From Chelatococcus asaccharovorans (GTDB lineage: Bacteria > Pseudomonadota > Alphaproteobacteria > Rhizobiales > Beijerinckiaceae): a DNA stretch of 64,000 nt. The stretch lies in the NCBI RefSeq assembly GCF_003201475.1, contig NZ_QJJK01000012.1, positions 227,917 through 291,916 of the forward strand, read 5' to 3'. Both the position numbers and the translations under genes were made by a program. Below the pieces are notes generated by a model. It had not been told where the DNA came from and made no database searches. It saw only the letters and a list, made by a program, of their open reading frames with translations. This document shows, piece by piece, positions 1 through 9,491 of this stretch; position 1 is the first letter of the stretch, and each line of letters begins with the position of its first letter.

Positions 1-65
1 AATATACCATCACGTCTGAGCAATGTGAGACAAAGCCGCTGAGGATCGATCAGTCAAGTCTCGGC

Positions 66-1499
66 TTATGCGAAAGCCTGGGAGACGAACTTGTTGACCA
101 TGTAGGGATCGATGCCCTCGATACCGCCCTCCTGGCCATAGCCGCTTTCCTTGACACCGCCGAAGGGCGCTTCGACCATGGAAACAAGGAGGGTGTTTAC
201 GCCCACCATGCCGCTTTCGATATCCCGGCTGAAGCGATTGGCCATCTCCAGCGAGCGTGTGAACACATAGGCCGACAAGCCCAATGTGGAGGCGTTGGCC
301 TTGCCGATGACCTCCTCGTAACTGTCAAAGCCTATGACCGGAATGACTGGTCCGAAGATCTCCTCGGTCGCGAGAGTGGCCGCGTCGGATACACTGTCGA
401 GAACCGTCGGCTCAAAGAAGTACCCGACAGTTCCGTGGCGCTGACCTCCGGCGCAGAGCTTCGCGCCCTTGGACACGGCGTCCTCCACCAATCGTCCAAC
501 AGCATTGAGGCGCCGCTCGCTGGTCAATGGTCCGAGTGTCACGCCGTCATCCATGCCGTTCCCGAGCCGAAGCGCGGCCACGCCCTCGACCAATCGCGCG
601 ACGAAACGCTCACGGACGGCATTGTGAACAAAGAAGCGCGACGGGCTGCTGCACACCTGCCCCGACGTGCGGAACTTGACGGGGATCAGCTTCTTGACGG
701 CATCGTCCACGTCTGCATCGTCCCAGATGATGACCGGCGCGTGGCCGCCGAGTTCAAGCGTCATTCTCTTCAAACCAGCTTCCGCAGCCTGCGCGGCCAG
801 CAACTTGCCGACCGGCACCGAGCCGGTAAACGAGACTTTGCGGATCTGCGGCGCGGCTATGAGCTGGCGCGAGATCTCCCCGGGAATGCCCATGACGATG
901 CCTAGCACACCACTGGGCAAGCCCGCGTCGAGCAGGGCTTTGGCGAGCGCGACCGCGGCCGATGGCGTCTCCTCGGCCGGCTTCAGAATGACCGAACATC
1001 CTGCCGCCAGGGCTGGAGCGACCTTTCGCGTGGACGTGACAAGCGGCCAGTTCCACGGCGACAAGGCCAGCACCGGGCCGACGGGCTCCTTGGCGACGTA
1101 CTGGTGCATATCCGGCATCTTTTCCGGGATGATGCGTCCATAGGCTCTCCGCCCTTCCTCGGCGTACCAATCCAGCGTGTCCGCCGCCCAATTCACTTCG
1201 GCAATCGATTCGCCGATGATCTTGCCGTTCTCGCGCGTGATGTCCTCGCCGATGGCGCGCGCATTCTCGCGCAGGCGTGTCGCGGCGCCCCGGAGAATTG
1301 CGCTGCGCTCAAGGGACGTCTTCCGCCTCCAGAGCCGAAAGCCCCGCTCGGCGGCCTCCGCGGCTCGGCTCAGATCCTCGGAGGTGGCGATTGCATGGCG
1401 CCCGACCTGCTCTTCCGTCGCCGGATTGACGATCGGCGACCATTGTCCGTCGGAGCTCGCGGACCATGCTCCGTCGATAAGCAATTTCACATCGTACAT
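66..1499 (-). CDS. NAD(P)-dependent aldehyde dehydrogenase (succinate-semialdehyde dehydrogenase-like)
   Basis: Cytoplasmic aldehyde dehydrogenase that oxidises an aldehyde to a carboxylate with NAD(P)+. From the ATG at 1499 the protein has 477 residues, the usual family length. The general-base Glu lies in LELGG (about residue 249) and the catalytic Cys in SGQVCSSPSRF (about 283), 34 residues apart as the family requires. The SPWNWP and SFTGS motifs are present. The reading frame stays open upstream to 1583, but the family N-terminus begins at MYDVKLLIDG, so 1499 is the better start. It is divergent from the MmgE/PrpD gene. The exact aldehyde is unknown; the semialdehyde assignment rests on overall resemblance. 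Confidence 0.9.
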   Translation of the reverse strand: MYDVKLLIDGAWSASSDGQWSPIVNPATEEQVGRHAIATSEDLSRAAEAAERGFRLWRRKTSLERSAILRGAATRLRENARAIGEDITRENGKIIGESIAEVNWAADTLDWYAEEGRRAYGRIIPEKMPDMHQYVAKEPVGPVLALSPWNWPLVTSTRKVAPALAAGCSVILKPAEETPSAAVALAKALLDAGLPSGVLGIVMGIPGEISRQLIAAPQIRKVSFTGSVPVGKLLAAQAAEAGLKRMTLELGGHAPVIIWDDADVDDAVKKLIPVKFRTSGQVCSSPSRFFVHNAVRERFVARLVEGVAALRLGNGMDDGVTLGPLTSERRLNAVGRLVEDAVSKGAKLCAGGQRHGTVGYFFEPTVLDSVSDAATLATEEIFGPVIPVIGFDSYEEVIGKANASTLGLSAYVFTRSLEMANRFSRDIESGMVGVNTLLVSMVEAPFGGVKESGYGQEGGIEGIDPYMVNKFVSQAFA

Positions 1500-1682
1500 T
1501 GGGAACTCGTCATCTTTCACGCCAAAGCCGCGCGTCGGCGGCCGGCCGGATTCCATTGGCGATGACACTAGCAACCTTGGCAATTACATGTCAATAATAC
1601 CGTATGACGATCGGACTGGAAGCTTATCTGCGGGTGAGCGCGTGATCCGTCATTCAGATTTCTCGCAAATGAGCCCGACAGA

Positions 1683-3023
1683 GTGACCAACCTCTCCACC
1701 AGTATCTCCCTGCAAACCGCGCACTTCGCATCCGAGACGACCTGGAACGACGTGCCCGACACTATCCGACACCAAGGCAAGCGCGCGCTGGTGAACTTCT
1801 TTGCTTGCTGCCTTGCTGGAGCTTCCGCGCAGGCGATCGGTATGATGCTTGCGGTTGCTGGCACGCCGGGGGGCGCCCGCATCGTGGGGCGCACGGCAAC
1901 GGCCGATGCGATGACGGCAGCATGGGTGAATGCGGCCAGTGCGAACATCCTCGATTTCGACGATACACTTCCCGATACCATCGCCCATCCAACGGCGCCG
2001 GTCGCTGCGCCGCTGTTGGCTTTGGCTGAAACGCGGACTGAAAGGCCGATCCCGGGACGGGATCTGCTGATGGCCGCAATACTGGGTATCGAGCTTGAAT
2101 GCCGGATCGGCAGGGCCCTCTCGATCCGGCACTACCGGCGCGGCTGGCACATCACGTCGACATGCGGAGGCCTCGGTGCCGCACTGGCTTGCGGGCGTCT
2201 GCTGGAGCTTTCGCCGCATCAAATCGTATGCGCCATGGGCGGCGCCGTCGCGCAGGCGGGCGGCGTGGTCGAAACGCTCGGAACCATGTCGAAGAGCCTT
2301 GGCGTCGGCGGCGCGGCGCGCGCAGGATTGCTCTCGGCGCTGATGGCGACCCGTGGCATGACCGGTCCCAGCCAGCCGCTCGAAGGCCGCTACGGCCTGT
2401 TCGCCGTGATGGGTGAAGATGTCGAGCCTCATGACGTCGTGGCAGACCTCGGCAGCCGCTGGGAACTCGCGGATCTGGCCTACAAACCCTATCCCTGCGG
2501 CGTGGTGTTGAATGCGGTCATCGATGCGTGCCTTGCGCTGCGGATGGACATTGCCGATATGACGGCCTTGGCCTCGATTACGGTCTCGGGACATCCGCTG
2601 CTCAAGGAGCGGGCGGACCGCCCCGGCGTTGGCAGCGGCAATCTTGCACAGGTCAGCGCGCAGCATGCAGCCGCGGTGGTCCTGCGCAAGGGCCGCGCGG
2701 GCCCGGCGGAGTTCTCGGACGCAGCAGTGACAGACCCGGACACCCGCGCATTGGCGGCGCGCGTGAGCGTTGCGATCGACGAGGCGCTGCCGATGGGGGC
2801 TGCACGCGTGACCGTGTTGCGCGCCAACCAGTCTCATGAGCGAACGGTCCTCGAGCCGTTGGGGAGCGCGGGTAACCCGATGACTGACCTCGACCTCGAA
2901 AACAAGCTCCGGACGCAGTGGGCAAACGCCGGGATCAAAGGCTCGCCGGACAGGCTCATCGACGCGCTCTGGAGCCTCGATACACGCGACGACGCGGCGG
3001 AGCTGACCCGGCTGATCGGGTAG
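1683..3023 (+). CDS. MmgE/PrpD family protein
   Basis: A 446-residue member of the MmgE/PrpD family, which includes 2-methylcitrate dehydratase and related dehydratases and isomerases of small hydroxy acids. The N-terminal helical segment (VPDTIRHQGKRALVNFFACCLAG) and the central glycine-rich stretch around residues 150-220 are typical. It starts at a GTG with only a weak purine-rich stretch before it, so the true start could lie slightly downstream. It is transcribed away from the aldehyde dehydrogenase, and its 3' end abuts the convergent hydrolase gene with 2 bp between them. In this catabolic island it probably dehydrates or isomerises a pathway acid; the substrate cannot be read from the sequence. 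Confidence 0.85.
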   Translation: MTNLSTSISLQTAHFASETTWNDVPDTIRHQGKRALVNFFACCLAGASAQAIGMMLAVAGTPGGARIVGRTATADAMTAAWVNAASANILDFDDTLPDTIAHPTAPVAAPLLALAETRTERPIPGRDLLMAAILGIELECRIGRALSIRHYRRGWHITSTCGGLGAALACGRLLELSPHQIVCAMGGAVAQAGGVVETLGTMSKSLGVGGAARAGLLSALMATRGMTGPSQPLEGRYGLFAVMGEDVEPHDVVADLGSRWELADLAYKPYPCGVVLNAVIDACLALRMDIADMTALASITVSGHPLLKERADRPGVGSGNLAQVSAQHAAAVVLRKGRAGPAEFSDAAVTDPDTRALAARVSVAIDEALPMGAARVTVLRANQSHERTVLEPLGSAGNPMTDLDLENKLRTQWANAGIKGSPDRLIDALWSLDTRDDAAELTRLIG

Positions 3024-3025
3024 CA

Positions 3026-3811
3026 TCAGGAGGTCGGGGAGAGAAAGTCCGTCAAGGCCGCAATGATCGCATCGGGCGTCTGCATCGGCATGAAATGCCC
3101 GGATTCGATCTCCATGTATCGCGCACCGGGCACGGCGTCAGCAATCGGCTTCACGACCTGCGGCGGGCGATCGCCGTCGTGGATGCCGGCCATCACCAGC
3201 ATCGGGTGCCGCAGTTCGGGAAGCCGTCGGGTCATGTCGAGGCGTGCCAGCATACGTAACAGGCCAGCGATCCCATACGGGTTCGCCGCCAGGCGTTGAC
3301 GCCGGATGCGATCGAACCGCGCGCGGTCCCCTCTGAGCGCCTCGGGGTAAGACGATGCCATGCGTGCATCCTGGGTGGGGCGTAGCCCTTCGCCCTCGAA
3401 CGCGTCAGCGCGCGCCAGCACGGCAGCCTTTTTCTCGGGGGGAACCTGAAGCGCCGGCGACATCGCCACCACTTTATGCACGCGCGCGGGATGATCGAGC
3501 GCCAGGCCGATGGCCACTGCCGCGCCAGCGGCGCAACCCGCCACCGACACCCGGCGCAGGTCATAGGCGTCGAGGATGCCCAGAAGGTCATTCACCAACA
3601 GCGGGAGCGTGATGGGCGCGACGTTGAATTCCGAGAGTCCACAGCCGCGCATGTCGTAGCGCACCACCCTATGGGTTCGGGCAAGAGCGGGCACAACAGC
3701 ATCGTAGGATTCCAGCGTGCCGCCGATCTCGTGCACGAGAACAAGTGGGGGGCCCTCGCCTTCCACGGCCACGCGCAGAATAGTACCGTTGGTTTCGATC
3801 CAATCTGCCAT
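3026..3811 (-). CDS. Alpha/beta-hydrolase fold protein lacking the Ser nucleophile (module A)
   Basis: A 261-residue alpha/beta-hydrolase fold protein resembling 3-oxoadipate enol-lactonases. The oxyanion-hole region reads LVHEIGG (residues 25-31). The nucleophile elbow reads GCAAG (92-96) with Ala94 at the position of the catalytic Ser; the codon is GCC. The acid (Asp212 or Asp214) and the base (His239 in ESGHF) are kept. The ATG at 3811 is preferred to the TTG at 3817: it aligns with the start of the paralogue at 26295 and sits just after the stop of the upstream MBL gene. It is the last gene of the module A run and is probably translationally coupled. Hydrolysis by the usual acyl-enzyme route looks impossible; the actual reaction is unknown. 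Confidence 0.85.
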   Translation of the reverse strand: MADWIETNGTILRVAVEGEGPPLVLVHEIGGTLESYDAVVPALARTHRVVRYDMRGCGLSEFNVAPITLPLLVNDLLGILDAYDLRRVSVAGCAAGAAVAIGLALDHPARVHKVVAMSPALQVPPEKKAAVLARADAFEGEGLRPTQDARMASSYPEALRGDRARFDRIRRQRLAANPYGIAGLLRMLARLDMTRRLPELRHPMLVMAGIHDGDRPPQVVKPIADAVPGARYMEIESGHFMPMQTPDAIIAALTDFLSPTS

Positions 3812-3813
3812 CG

Positions 3814-4701
3814 TCAAGCCGCCGGTTGAACAGGGACGGGATGGAAGGTGAAGCGTCCGTCGGAGCGGCCGATGCGTGCTGCGTGCGGAAACGCGAAGTG
3901 GCAGGGCATCACGAGAGCGCCCGAGCCGGCGACGGCCTCAAGAAAGCGCTGCCGCGTCTCCCGCGCATCTTCGGGCCGCATGCAGAACATCGTGTTGAGC
4001 GTCGGTTGATGGATCTGGATCGGGCTGTGGAAGATATCAGCGCAGAAGATCCCGGTCTCGCCGTCTGAGCTGAGAGTGAGCCGATACATGCCCGGCGTGT
4101 GGCCTGGGGCGGGAATCATGGTCAGGCCGGCGATTTCGCCATCGCCTCCAACCATTGTCACCCGGCCCGCATCGACCACGGGCAAGACACTGTCGCCGAA
4201 TGCGCCAGCGCCCACGCTCGTGTCGCCGCCGTCATAGATGGCACGGAAGTGATCGTAGTCGGCCTGTGGCATGAAATATCGCGCCTTGCGGAATGTCGGC
4301 ACGTTGGCACCATCCTCGACTATCGTGTTCCAGCCCACATGGTCGCCGTGCAGATGCGTGTTGATGACGTGCGTTACTTGATCGCGACCCGCGCCGGCCG
4401 CCTCAAGCCACTCCATTACCCGGTTGTTGAGGTTGTCCATCCGCGGCGCAGCCGGCCGCGACTTGAAGTTGCCGCAGCCGGTATCGATGACGATCACATT
4501 ACCCCGCCATCGCACCACCCATATCTGGATGGCGATGACGAAACGATTGAGCGCGGGCACATACTGGTAGGGCCACTGTGAGGCCGCGGACGTCCAATCA
4601 CCCTCCAGGTCGGGAAACACCCGCGCAGGATCGTGCGTCGGCCCCACATATTCGACGATGTTGAAGATGTCGGCCGAGCCGATCCGGCGATGATACATCA
4701 T
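3814..4701 (-). CDS. MBL-fold metallo-hydrolase (module A)
   Basis: A 295-residue metallo-beta-lactamase-fold hydrolase, probably binding two metal ions. The signature HLHGDH gives His116, His118, Asp120 and His121; further ligands lie in PAPGHTPG, FCADIFH and MPCHF. An AAGGAAGA ribosome-binding site precedes the ATG by 8 bases. It follows the BKACE gene by 14 bases and its stop touches the next gene, so the three genes probably form one transcript. It is clearly paralogous to the MBL protein at 27116-27988, sharing EYVGPTH, RFVI, IWVV and CADIFH blocks. Lactone or thioester hydrolysis are the natural guesses, not shown by the sequence. Confidence 0.88.
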   Translation of the reverse strand: MMYHRRIGSADIFNIVEYVGPTHDPARVFPDLEGDWTSAASQWPYQYVPALNRFVIAIQIWVVRWRGNVIVIDTGCGNFKSRPAAPRMDNLNNRVMEWLEAAGAGRDQVTHVINTHLHGDHVGWNTIVEDGANVPTFRKARYFMPQADYDHFRAIYDGGDTSVGAGAFGDSVLPVVDAGRVTMVGGDGEIAGLTMIPAPGHTPGMYRLTLSSDGETGIFCADIFHSPIQIHQPTLNTMFCMRPEDARETRQRFLEAVAGSGALVMPCHFAFPHAARIGRSDGRFTFHPVPVQPAA

Positions 4702-4715
4702 CGTTGGTGTCTTCC

Positions 4716-5642
4716 TTACTTCTTGGGAAGATCGAGGATCGTCCGCGCGTCTGCGATCGATATCGGCTTGATGTCGAACTCGCCGAGAATGCGTACGATC
4801 TTCTGGACCTGTTCGGCGTTTGATTTGAACAAGACGCCCTCGCGCTCGAGAAGGTTGTCTTCCTGGCCGATGCGGATATTGGTGCCCATGAGCGCCCCAT
4901 AGGTGGCCGCGCGCATGTTCTGAGGGCCTGTTCCGTGGATGAACAGGATCATATCCTTGCCGAACAGACGCTCCGCCGTCTGCTTCATGTGCAGCAGATG
5001 CTCGACGCCCGAAGGGATACCACCCAGGATGCCGGTGAGGAACTGGACGATAATCGGGCGCTTCAGGTTCGGTTTGCGATTGAGATGGTAATCAAGAATA
5101 TAGATGTGTCCGATGTCGTAGCACTCGAATTCGATCGCGATGTCGGCATCGGTGAAGATGTCGATCATCCTGTCAATTTTCGCATAAGTGTTGGCAGTCA
5201 CGAGATTGTAGCTGTCGGGGCCGAACTTCTCGCGCTCCCAATCATATTTGAAATTTTCGACGCCCTGATCGATCGCCTTCTTGAACGAACCGTAGTTCAT
5301 CGAGCCGACGACGATGGTGGCAACATCCGGCCGCATCGCCAAGGACGCTTCAGTGCGATTCTCGGCCGTCGACCCCATCGACGCCGACATGTTGATGATC
5401 GCGTCCGTCTTCTCCCTGATGGGATCGATGATGTCCTTCCAGACGGCGATGTCGTTGGTCGGGCGACCGTCCCGGGGATCGCGCGCATGCAGATGGATGA
5501 TCGCGGCGCCCGCCTCGGCGGCCTCTATCGACTCGCGAGCGATGTCCTCCGGCTTGTAGGGCAGATAGGGCGACATCGACGGCGTGAGGCCCGACCCGGT
5601 GGTCGCGCATGTGATCATGACAGATTTGATAGGGGCGTTCAT
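4716..5642 (-). CDS. Beta-keto-acid cleavage enzyme (BKACE/DUF849 family; module A)
   Basis: A 308-residue member of the 3-keto-5-aminohexanoate cleavage enzyme family (BKACE). Characterised members condense a beta-keto acid with acetyl-CoA and release acetoacetate plus a new acyl-CoA, using a Zn2+ ion. The Zn-binding HLHARDP motif is at residues 50-56 and the conserved IEFECYD and GSMNYG segments are present. A GGGAAGG ribosome-binding site lies 6 bases before the ATG. It has a close paralogue at 28011-28922, differing mainly in the loop after HLHAR. Family members differ widely in substrate, so only a beta-keto acid can be inferred; if correct, this is the central carbon-carbon cleaving step of module A. 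Confidence 0.9.
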   Translation of the reverse strand: MNAPIKSVMITCATTGSGLTPSMSPYLPYKPEDIARESIEAAEAGAAIIHLHARDPRDGRPTNDIAVWKDIIDPIREKTDAIINMSASMGSTAENRTEASLAMRPDVATIVVGSMNYGSFKKAIDQGVENFKYDWEREKFGPDSYNLVTANTYAKIDRMIDIFTDADIAIEFECYDIGHIYILDYHLNRKPNLKRPIIVQFLTGILGGIPSGVEHLLHMKQTAERLFGKDMILFIHGTGPQNMRAATYGALMGTNIRIGQEDNLLEREGVLFKSNAEQVQKIVRILGEFDIKPISIADARTILDLPKK

Positions 5643-5871
5643 GTTCTGCCTTCCCAGTTGGAATTGTCCGGCCTCGCGTCCGTTGTGAGACCGTCCGTGC
5701 GTGGATGGAGTTTCAGCGGCCGACGACGACGCGCCAGCCGGCCTTGAGGAACATCATGCGAGACGCCTTGATCCTGTTGCTGTTCGTTTATGGACGTCCG
5801 GGTCCGTAAAGACGGATCCATCGGCGGGCGCTGCGGCCTTGCAAGCGACCCGGCGTGGAGGGAACGGAGGT
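5643..5871. other. Intergenic stretch between BKACE and GST genes
   Basis: I see no gene in these 229 bases. Short open frames exist but have no family resemblance and no convincing ribosome-binding site. An imperfect hairpin (GGTCCGT against ACGGATCC near 5808-5823) is too weak to call a terminator. A promoter for the BKACE-MBL-hydrolase run could lie here. Confidence 0.4.
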
Positions 5872-6522
5872 TCAATAGACATCTTCATAGGCGGTCGCGA
5901 CCATTGACGGGCGGAAGCGGATGGTTTCGTACCAGGCGGTCAGCCCCGGCCGGCCGGTCCGCCATTCGTCCGCGCCGAAGCGAAAATCACAGTGGGCAAG
6001 CGCACAGGCGAGCGCGATATGGCCGATATGGATAGGGCCATCCTCCTGCGCGATCCGTGCGTCCGCATGATCGCAGACGGCGGCGATCTTCGTTCGCGCA
6101 GCGCCATGCACCGCGTCCCACTGCTTGCCCTCGGGCCGGATATTCTCGAAAAGACGGAGGGTGAGAAGCTCCATCATGCCATCAGCCAGCGCCTGCATTC
6201 TCAGCGATTGCCAACGGTTTTTATCGAGCGGAAAAAGCCTGGGCTCATCCGCGATGGAGTCGAGATAGGCGCAGATCACGCGTGAATCGAAGAGCGCCTC
6301 TCCCTCCCGCGTGACCAAGGTGGGGATCTTGTTCAGCGGATTGGCGGCCATCAGGTCGTCGTCCAGACGAACGATGCCAACGGCCACGCGCTGCGTCGCA
6401 ATCTGGCTCGTCAGGCCAAGTTCGTGGGCTGTCACCATCACCTTGCGTACGAAGGGTGATCGCGACGACCAGAAAAGCCGCATCGTAGGCTTTTCTTCCG
6501 CGTCTCCCTGCTGCTGAGCCAT
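5872..6522 (-). CDS. Glutathione S-transferase family protein (module A)
   Basis: A GST-like protein of 216 residues from the ATG at 6522; a GTG at 6528 is an alternative. GAGAGG lies 8 bases before the ATG. The N-terminal thioredoxin-like domain begins LFWSSRSPFVRKVM and continues to NPLNKIPTLV; a helical C-terminal domain follows. The N-terminus is nearly identical to that of the GST at 25576-26205, which marks them as paralogues belonging to modules A and B. It lies between the ABC ATPase gene (49 bp upstream) and the BKACE gene (229 bp downstream). Glutathione-dependent isomerisation or conjugation of a pathway intermediate is plausible but unproven. Confidence 0.85.
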   Translation of the reverse strand: MAQQQGDAEEKPTMRLFWSSRSPFVRKVMVTAHELGLTSQIATQRVAVGIVRLDDDLMAANPLNKIPTLVTREGEALFDSRVICAYLDSIADEPRLFPLDKNRWQSLRMQALADGMMELLTLRLFENIRPEGKQWDAVHGAARTKIAAVCDHADARIAQEDGPIHIGHIALACALAHCDFRFGADEWRTGRPGLTAWYETIRFRPSMVATAYEDVY

Positions 6523-6570
6523 ATTCACATCCTCTCAACGCAAACCCCGACCGTTTGATCTGTGCTCGCG

Positions 6571-7680
6571 CTAGAAAACCAGCGCGTCCTCCGCGGCGAA
6601 GCTGAGCGAGACGGTCATTCCTTCGGCGAATTGCTGATCGCGGTGCTCGAAGACCAGGCATCGCCACGCGGCTGCCTCGATGACGTAGCGGGTCATCGAA
6701 CCGAGGAACCCGACCGATTGAATTTTGCCGGCCAGCCGGTTGCCGTTACCGTTGATAGCGGCCCCGTCGCCGTGCACCGTGATCGCTTCGGGCCGCACCG
6801 CGATCCTCACGGTCCCGCTGTCCGCGATCGGCCTGTCCGTGCGGCAGGCGATTGTGACGCCGTCGCCAACGCGCACCAGGAGATCGCGCCCTTCGCGGCC
6901 CGCGACTTGACCCTCGAACCAGTTGGTGGACCCGACGAAATCGGCAACGAACATGGTCGCAGGCGCACGGTAGATCTCGCGCGGTGAAGCGCATTGGACG
7001 ACCCGGCCCGCCTCCATCACCGCGATTTTGTCAGACATCTCCAGCGCTTCGGTCTGATCGTGCGTCACGTAAATCGTGGTGATCCCGGTCTCGCGTTGCA
7101 GTCGCCGCAGTTCCGTGCACATCTCGTCGCGCAGCGACGCGTCGAGATTGGACAAGGGCTCGTCAAGCAGCAGGAGTTTGGGCTGACGCACAATCGCGCG
7201 CGCCAGTGCCACACGCTGCTGCTGGCCGCCCGACAATTGGGTCGCGGGGCGCGAGCCATATCCGGAAAGACTGACGGTATTCAGTGCCCGCTCGACCATC
7301 TCCTTGACTTCAGTGCTCGAAAACTTGCGATCCTTGGCGACGCGCAGCGGAAATGCAACGTTCTCGAATACGCTCATATGTGGCCAGATGGCGTAGGACT
7401 GGAACACCATGCCGAAATTGCGATGGTTGGCCGGCACGAACGTATGGCTCGCGTCGTCGAACAGGATTCGACCGTCCACGGAGATACGCCCGGCGTCAGG
7501 CATCTCAAGGCCCGCAAGACACCGCAACGTCGTCGTCTTCCCGCATCCCGAAGGACCAAGCAGGGTAAAGAAGGTCCCGGCCGGGAGATCGACGTCGATG
7601 TCGTTCACGCCGCCCTTCGGCCCCGTTCCCGCGGAGGCGTAAATCTTCGTCAGGCCTTCGATCTTCAGGGACGGTTTCAT
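6571..7680 (-). CDS. ABC transporter ATP-binding protein (Fe3+/polyamine type)
   Basis: A 369-residue nucleotide-binding subunit of an importer of the iron(III)/spermidine-putrescine class. It has Walker A GPSGCGKTTT, signature LSGGQQQR, Walker B LLLLDEPLSNLD and the switch His in YVTHDQ. A C-terminal TOBE-type regulatory domain covers about residues 270-369. The open frame runs far upstream, but MKPSLKIEGLTKIY at 7680 is the family start, with GGAAAG 5 bases ahead. It begins right after the stop of the permease gene, so SBP, permease and ATPase form one operon. It energises uptake of the ligand bound by the protein at 9492-10532. Confidence 0.93.
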   Translation of the reverse strand: MKPSLKIEGLTKIYASAGTGPKGGVNDIDVDLPAGTFFTLLGPSGCGKTTTLRCLAGLEMPDAGRISVDGRILFDDASHTFVPANHRNFGMVFQSYAIWPHMSVFENVAFPLRVAKDRKFSSTEVKEMVERALNTVSLSGYGSRPATQLSGGQQQRVALARAIVRQPKLLLLDEPLSNLDASLRDEMCTELRRLQRETGITTIYVTHDQTEALEMSDKIAVMEAGRVVQCASPREIYRAPATMFVADFVGSTNWFEGQVAGREGRDLLVRVGDGVTIACRTDRPIADSGTVRIAVRPEAITVHGDGAAINGNGNRLAGKIQSVGFLGSMTRYVIEAAAWRCLVFEHRDQQFAEGMTVSLSFAAEDALVF

Positions 7681-7682
7681 GA

Positions 7683-9437
7683 TTACTTTCCGAATGTGGC
7701 GGCCGAGGCTTGCCGTGTGAGGGCATAGAAGCTGGCTGAGAGAACCGTCATGGCGGCTGCCCAAATGAGGCCCAGCGCGGCAACCTCGCCGCTTTGACCA
7801 CTCGTCCAGAGCTCGAACATGGCCACCGGGATCGTTTGCGACTGGGCACCCGCCAGAAGAAGCGGCATGGACATTTCCTTCGTCGCGATCAGGAAGACGA
7901 AGATCCATCCCGAAGCGAGCGCTGGCACGAGGAGGGGTGCGACGACCTTGAAGAGCATCTCCCGCGTGTTTGCGCCCGACACGGCCGCCGCCTGTTCCAA
8001 TTCTGTGTGGATCTGCAACACACCGGAGAACGAATACCGCATGCCGTAGGGTACATATCGGATGATGAAGCCCAGAATGATGATCCAGAGCGTGCCGTAG
8101 ATCGGCACCGGCGCGCGTAGCGCGAGCTGGAGCATCGCTATGCCGAGCACCAGACCCGGAAAAACGAGAGGAACCGTGACAAGCTGGTCGATAATCCGCG
8201 CGCCGCGCTTGCGGCGGGCGACGACCCAGCCGGTGAGGAAGGTCAACGCAACCACAAGGGTGGCAACCGTTCCCGCGACAATGAGAGTATTGCCTGCCAG
8301 GCCCCAATAATAGCTATCGGTGAGGACCCTCTGATAGTTCTCCCAGGTGATGGCACGGAAGGCGGACGGGCGTATCGGCTGGACAAACGGAAGCACCGAC
8401 ATCCAGAAGATCGCCCCGAGGGGCAGCACCAATACGATGAAGAAGTTGAAGAGGATAATCCCGCCGCCGAGCCAGCGCAGGCGGCCAAGGCGGAAAGGAC
8501 GCGGCCGGAACCCTTTGCCGGTGATCGAGGCAAACCGCTCCGCACGGTCCGACAGCTTGCCATAGTAGTGAAGCAGGATTGCGATCACCGCGACCATCAC
8601 CATCGCATAGGCGCTGACAAAGCCGATATCGGGCGGCATGTGCTTCATCCCGCGGTAGATTTCGGTGGTCAGGACGCTGACGTTGCCGGGAATGCCCACG
8701 AGCGCCGGCACTTCAAAGGCCTCGAGATTGCGGATGAACACGAACAGCGCGAGCGCCACGATCGCAGGCCGCGCCAGCTGGAACGAAACCCGCAGGATCG
8801 TGTCGGCCACGGATGCACCCGACATCCGTGCCGCTTCCTCCATCTCGGCATTGGCCGCGCGAAACGTCGCCGACAAGAGCAGGAAGACGAGGGGCGACCA
8901 GAGAAAGCCCTCGACCAGGACCATGCCGGCCAGCGAGTTGACCTCGAAAAGGTTGGCCGGCGAGCCCGTGAGTTCAAACCAGGTGCGATTGAGTGGTCCG
9001 GCTTTACCGAGCAGGAACAGCCAGCCGGTGACGTAGAGGATATAGGGCGTTCCCATCGACACGACGGAGGTGAGGAACGCCAACGGCTTAAATCGGACAT
9101 CGGTACGTTCCACCAACCACGCGAGGATGCCGCCGAAGATGAGCGAAATGACCGTTGACAGGGCTGCGAATAACACCGAGTTCACGGTGCTTCTGAACAG
9201 GGTGTTGCTCTGGATGAGCCCCACGTAATGCTGGAATGTAAATCCGCCTTCGCGAAAGCCCGCGTGGAATTCCGTAAAGCTTATCCGCAACAGAACCAGT
9301 AGCGGCGGCAGCACGAGGAGCGCCAGGACGACGACGAGGACGAAGGCCAAGACGTTGCCCTGGCCCAGCGGCTGCCCCAGCCACAGGCGGGGCCATGCGG
9401 AAACGCTCGCGTTACGGGTTTGGATATGGGTCATCAT
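7683..9437 (-). CDS. ABC transporter permease, fused double-domain type
   Basis: A 584-residue inner-membrane permease of the FbpB/ThiP class with two permease domains in one chain, about 12 membrane helices. Each half carries an EAA-like loop: EEAARMSGASVADTI near residue 210 and EQAAAVSGANTREML near 485. It follows the binding-protein gene and is followed directly by the ATPase gene. Two consecutive ATG codons (9437, 9434) could start it. The fused arrangement is typical of iron, thiamine and phosphonate-type importers, so the family does not by itself fix the substrate; the neighbouring catabolic genes favour a small organic anion or an amine. Confidence 0.92.
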   Translation of the reverse strand: MMTHIQTRNASVSAWPRLWLGQPLGQGNVLAFVLVVVLALLVLPPLLVLLRISFTEFHAGFREGGFTFQHYVGLIQSNTLFRSTVNSVLFAALSTVISLIFGGILAWLVERTDVRFKPLAFLTSVVSMGTPYILYVTGWLFLLGKAGPLNRTWFELTGSPANLFEVNSLAGMVLVEGFLWSPLVFLLLSATFRAANAEMEEAARMSGASVADTILRVSFQLARPAIVALALFVFIRNLEAFEVPALVGIPGNVSVLTTEIYRGMKHMPPDIGFVSAYAMVMVAVIAILLHYYGKLSDRAERFASITGKGFRPRPFRLGRLRWLGGGIILFNFFIVLVLPLGAIFWMSVLPFVQPIRPSAFRAITWENYQRVLTDSYYWGLAGNTLIVAGTVATLVVALTFLTGWVVARRKRGARIIDQLVTVPLVFPGLVLGIAMLQLALRAPVPIYGTLWIIILGFIIRYVPYGMRYSFSGVLQIHTELEQAAAVSGANTREMLFKVVAPLLVPALASGWIFVFLIATKEMSMPLLLAGAQSQTIPVAMFELWTSGQSGEVAALGLIWAAAMTVLSASFYALTRQASAATFGK

Positions 9438-9491
9438 TCATCCGGTTGTGAGGTTCGACAGGCACACGCGGCGCCCCTTCCGGACTTCGTC

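Noticed and set aside
1..65. Left edge of the window
   Set aside because: Too short and featureless to assign; no gene or site is supported.
1600..1625. GTATGACGATCGGAC in the aldehyde dehydrogenase/PrpD divergent region, similar to GTATGATCGTCCGTC near 11373
   Set aside because: Only the first six bases match well and neither is a good palindrome, so I cannot claim a shared operator for region 1.
7681..8307. Upstream extension of the ABC ATPase reading frame
   Set aside because: It overlaps the permease gene in another frame; the ATPase family start and ribosome-binding site are at 7680.
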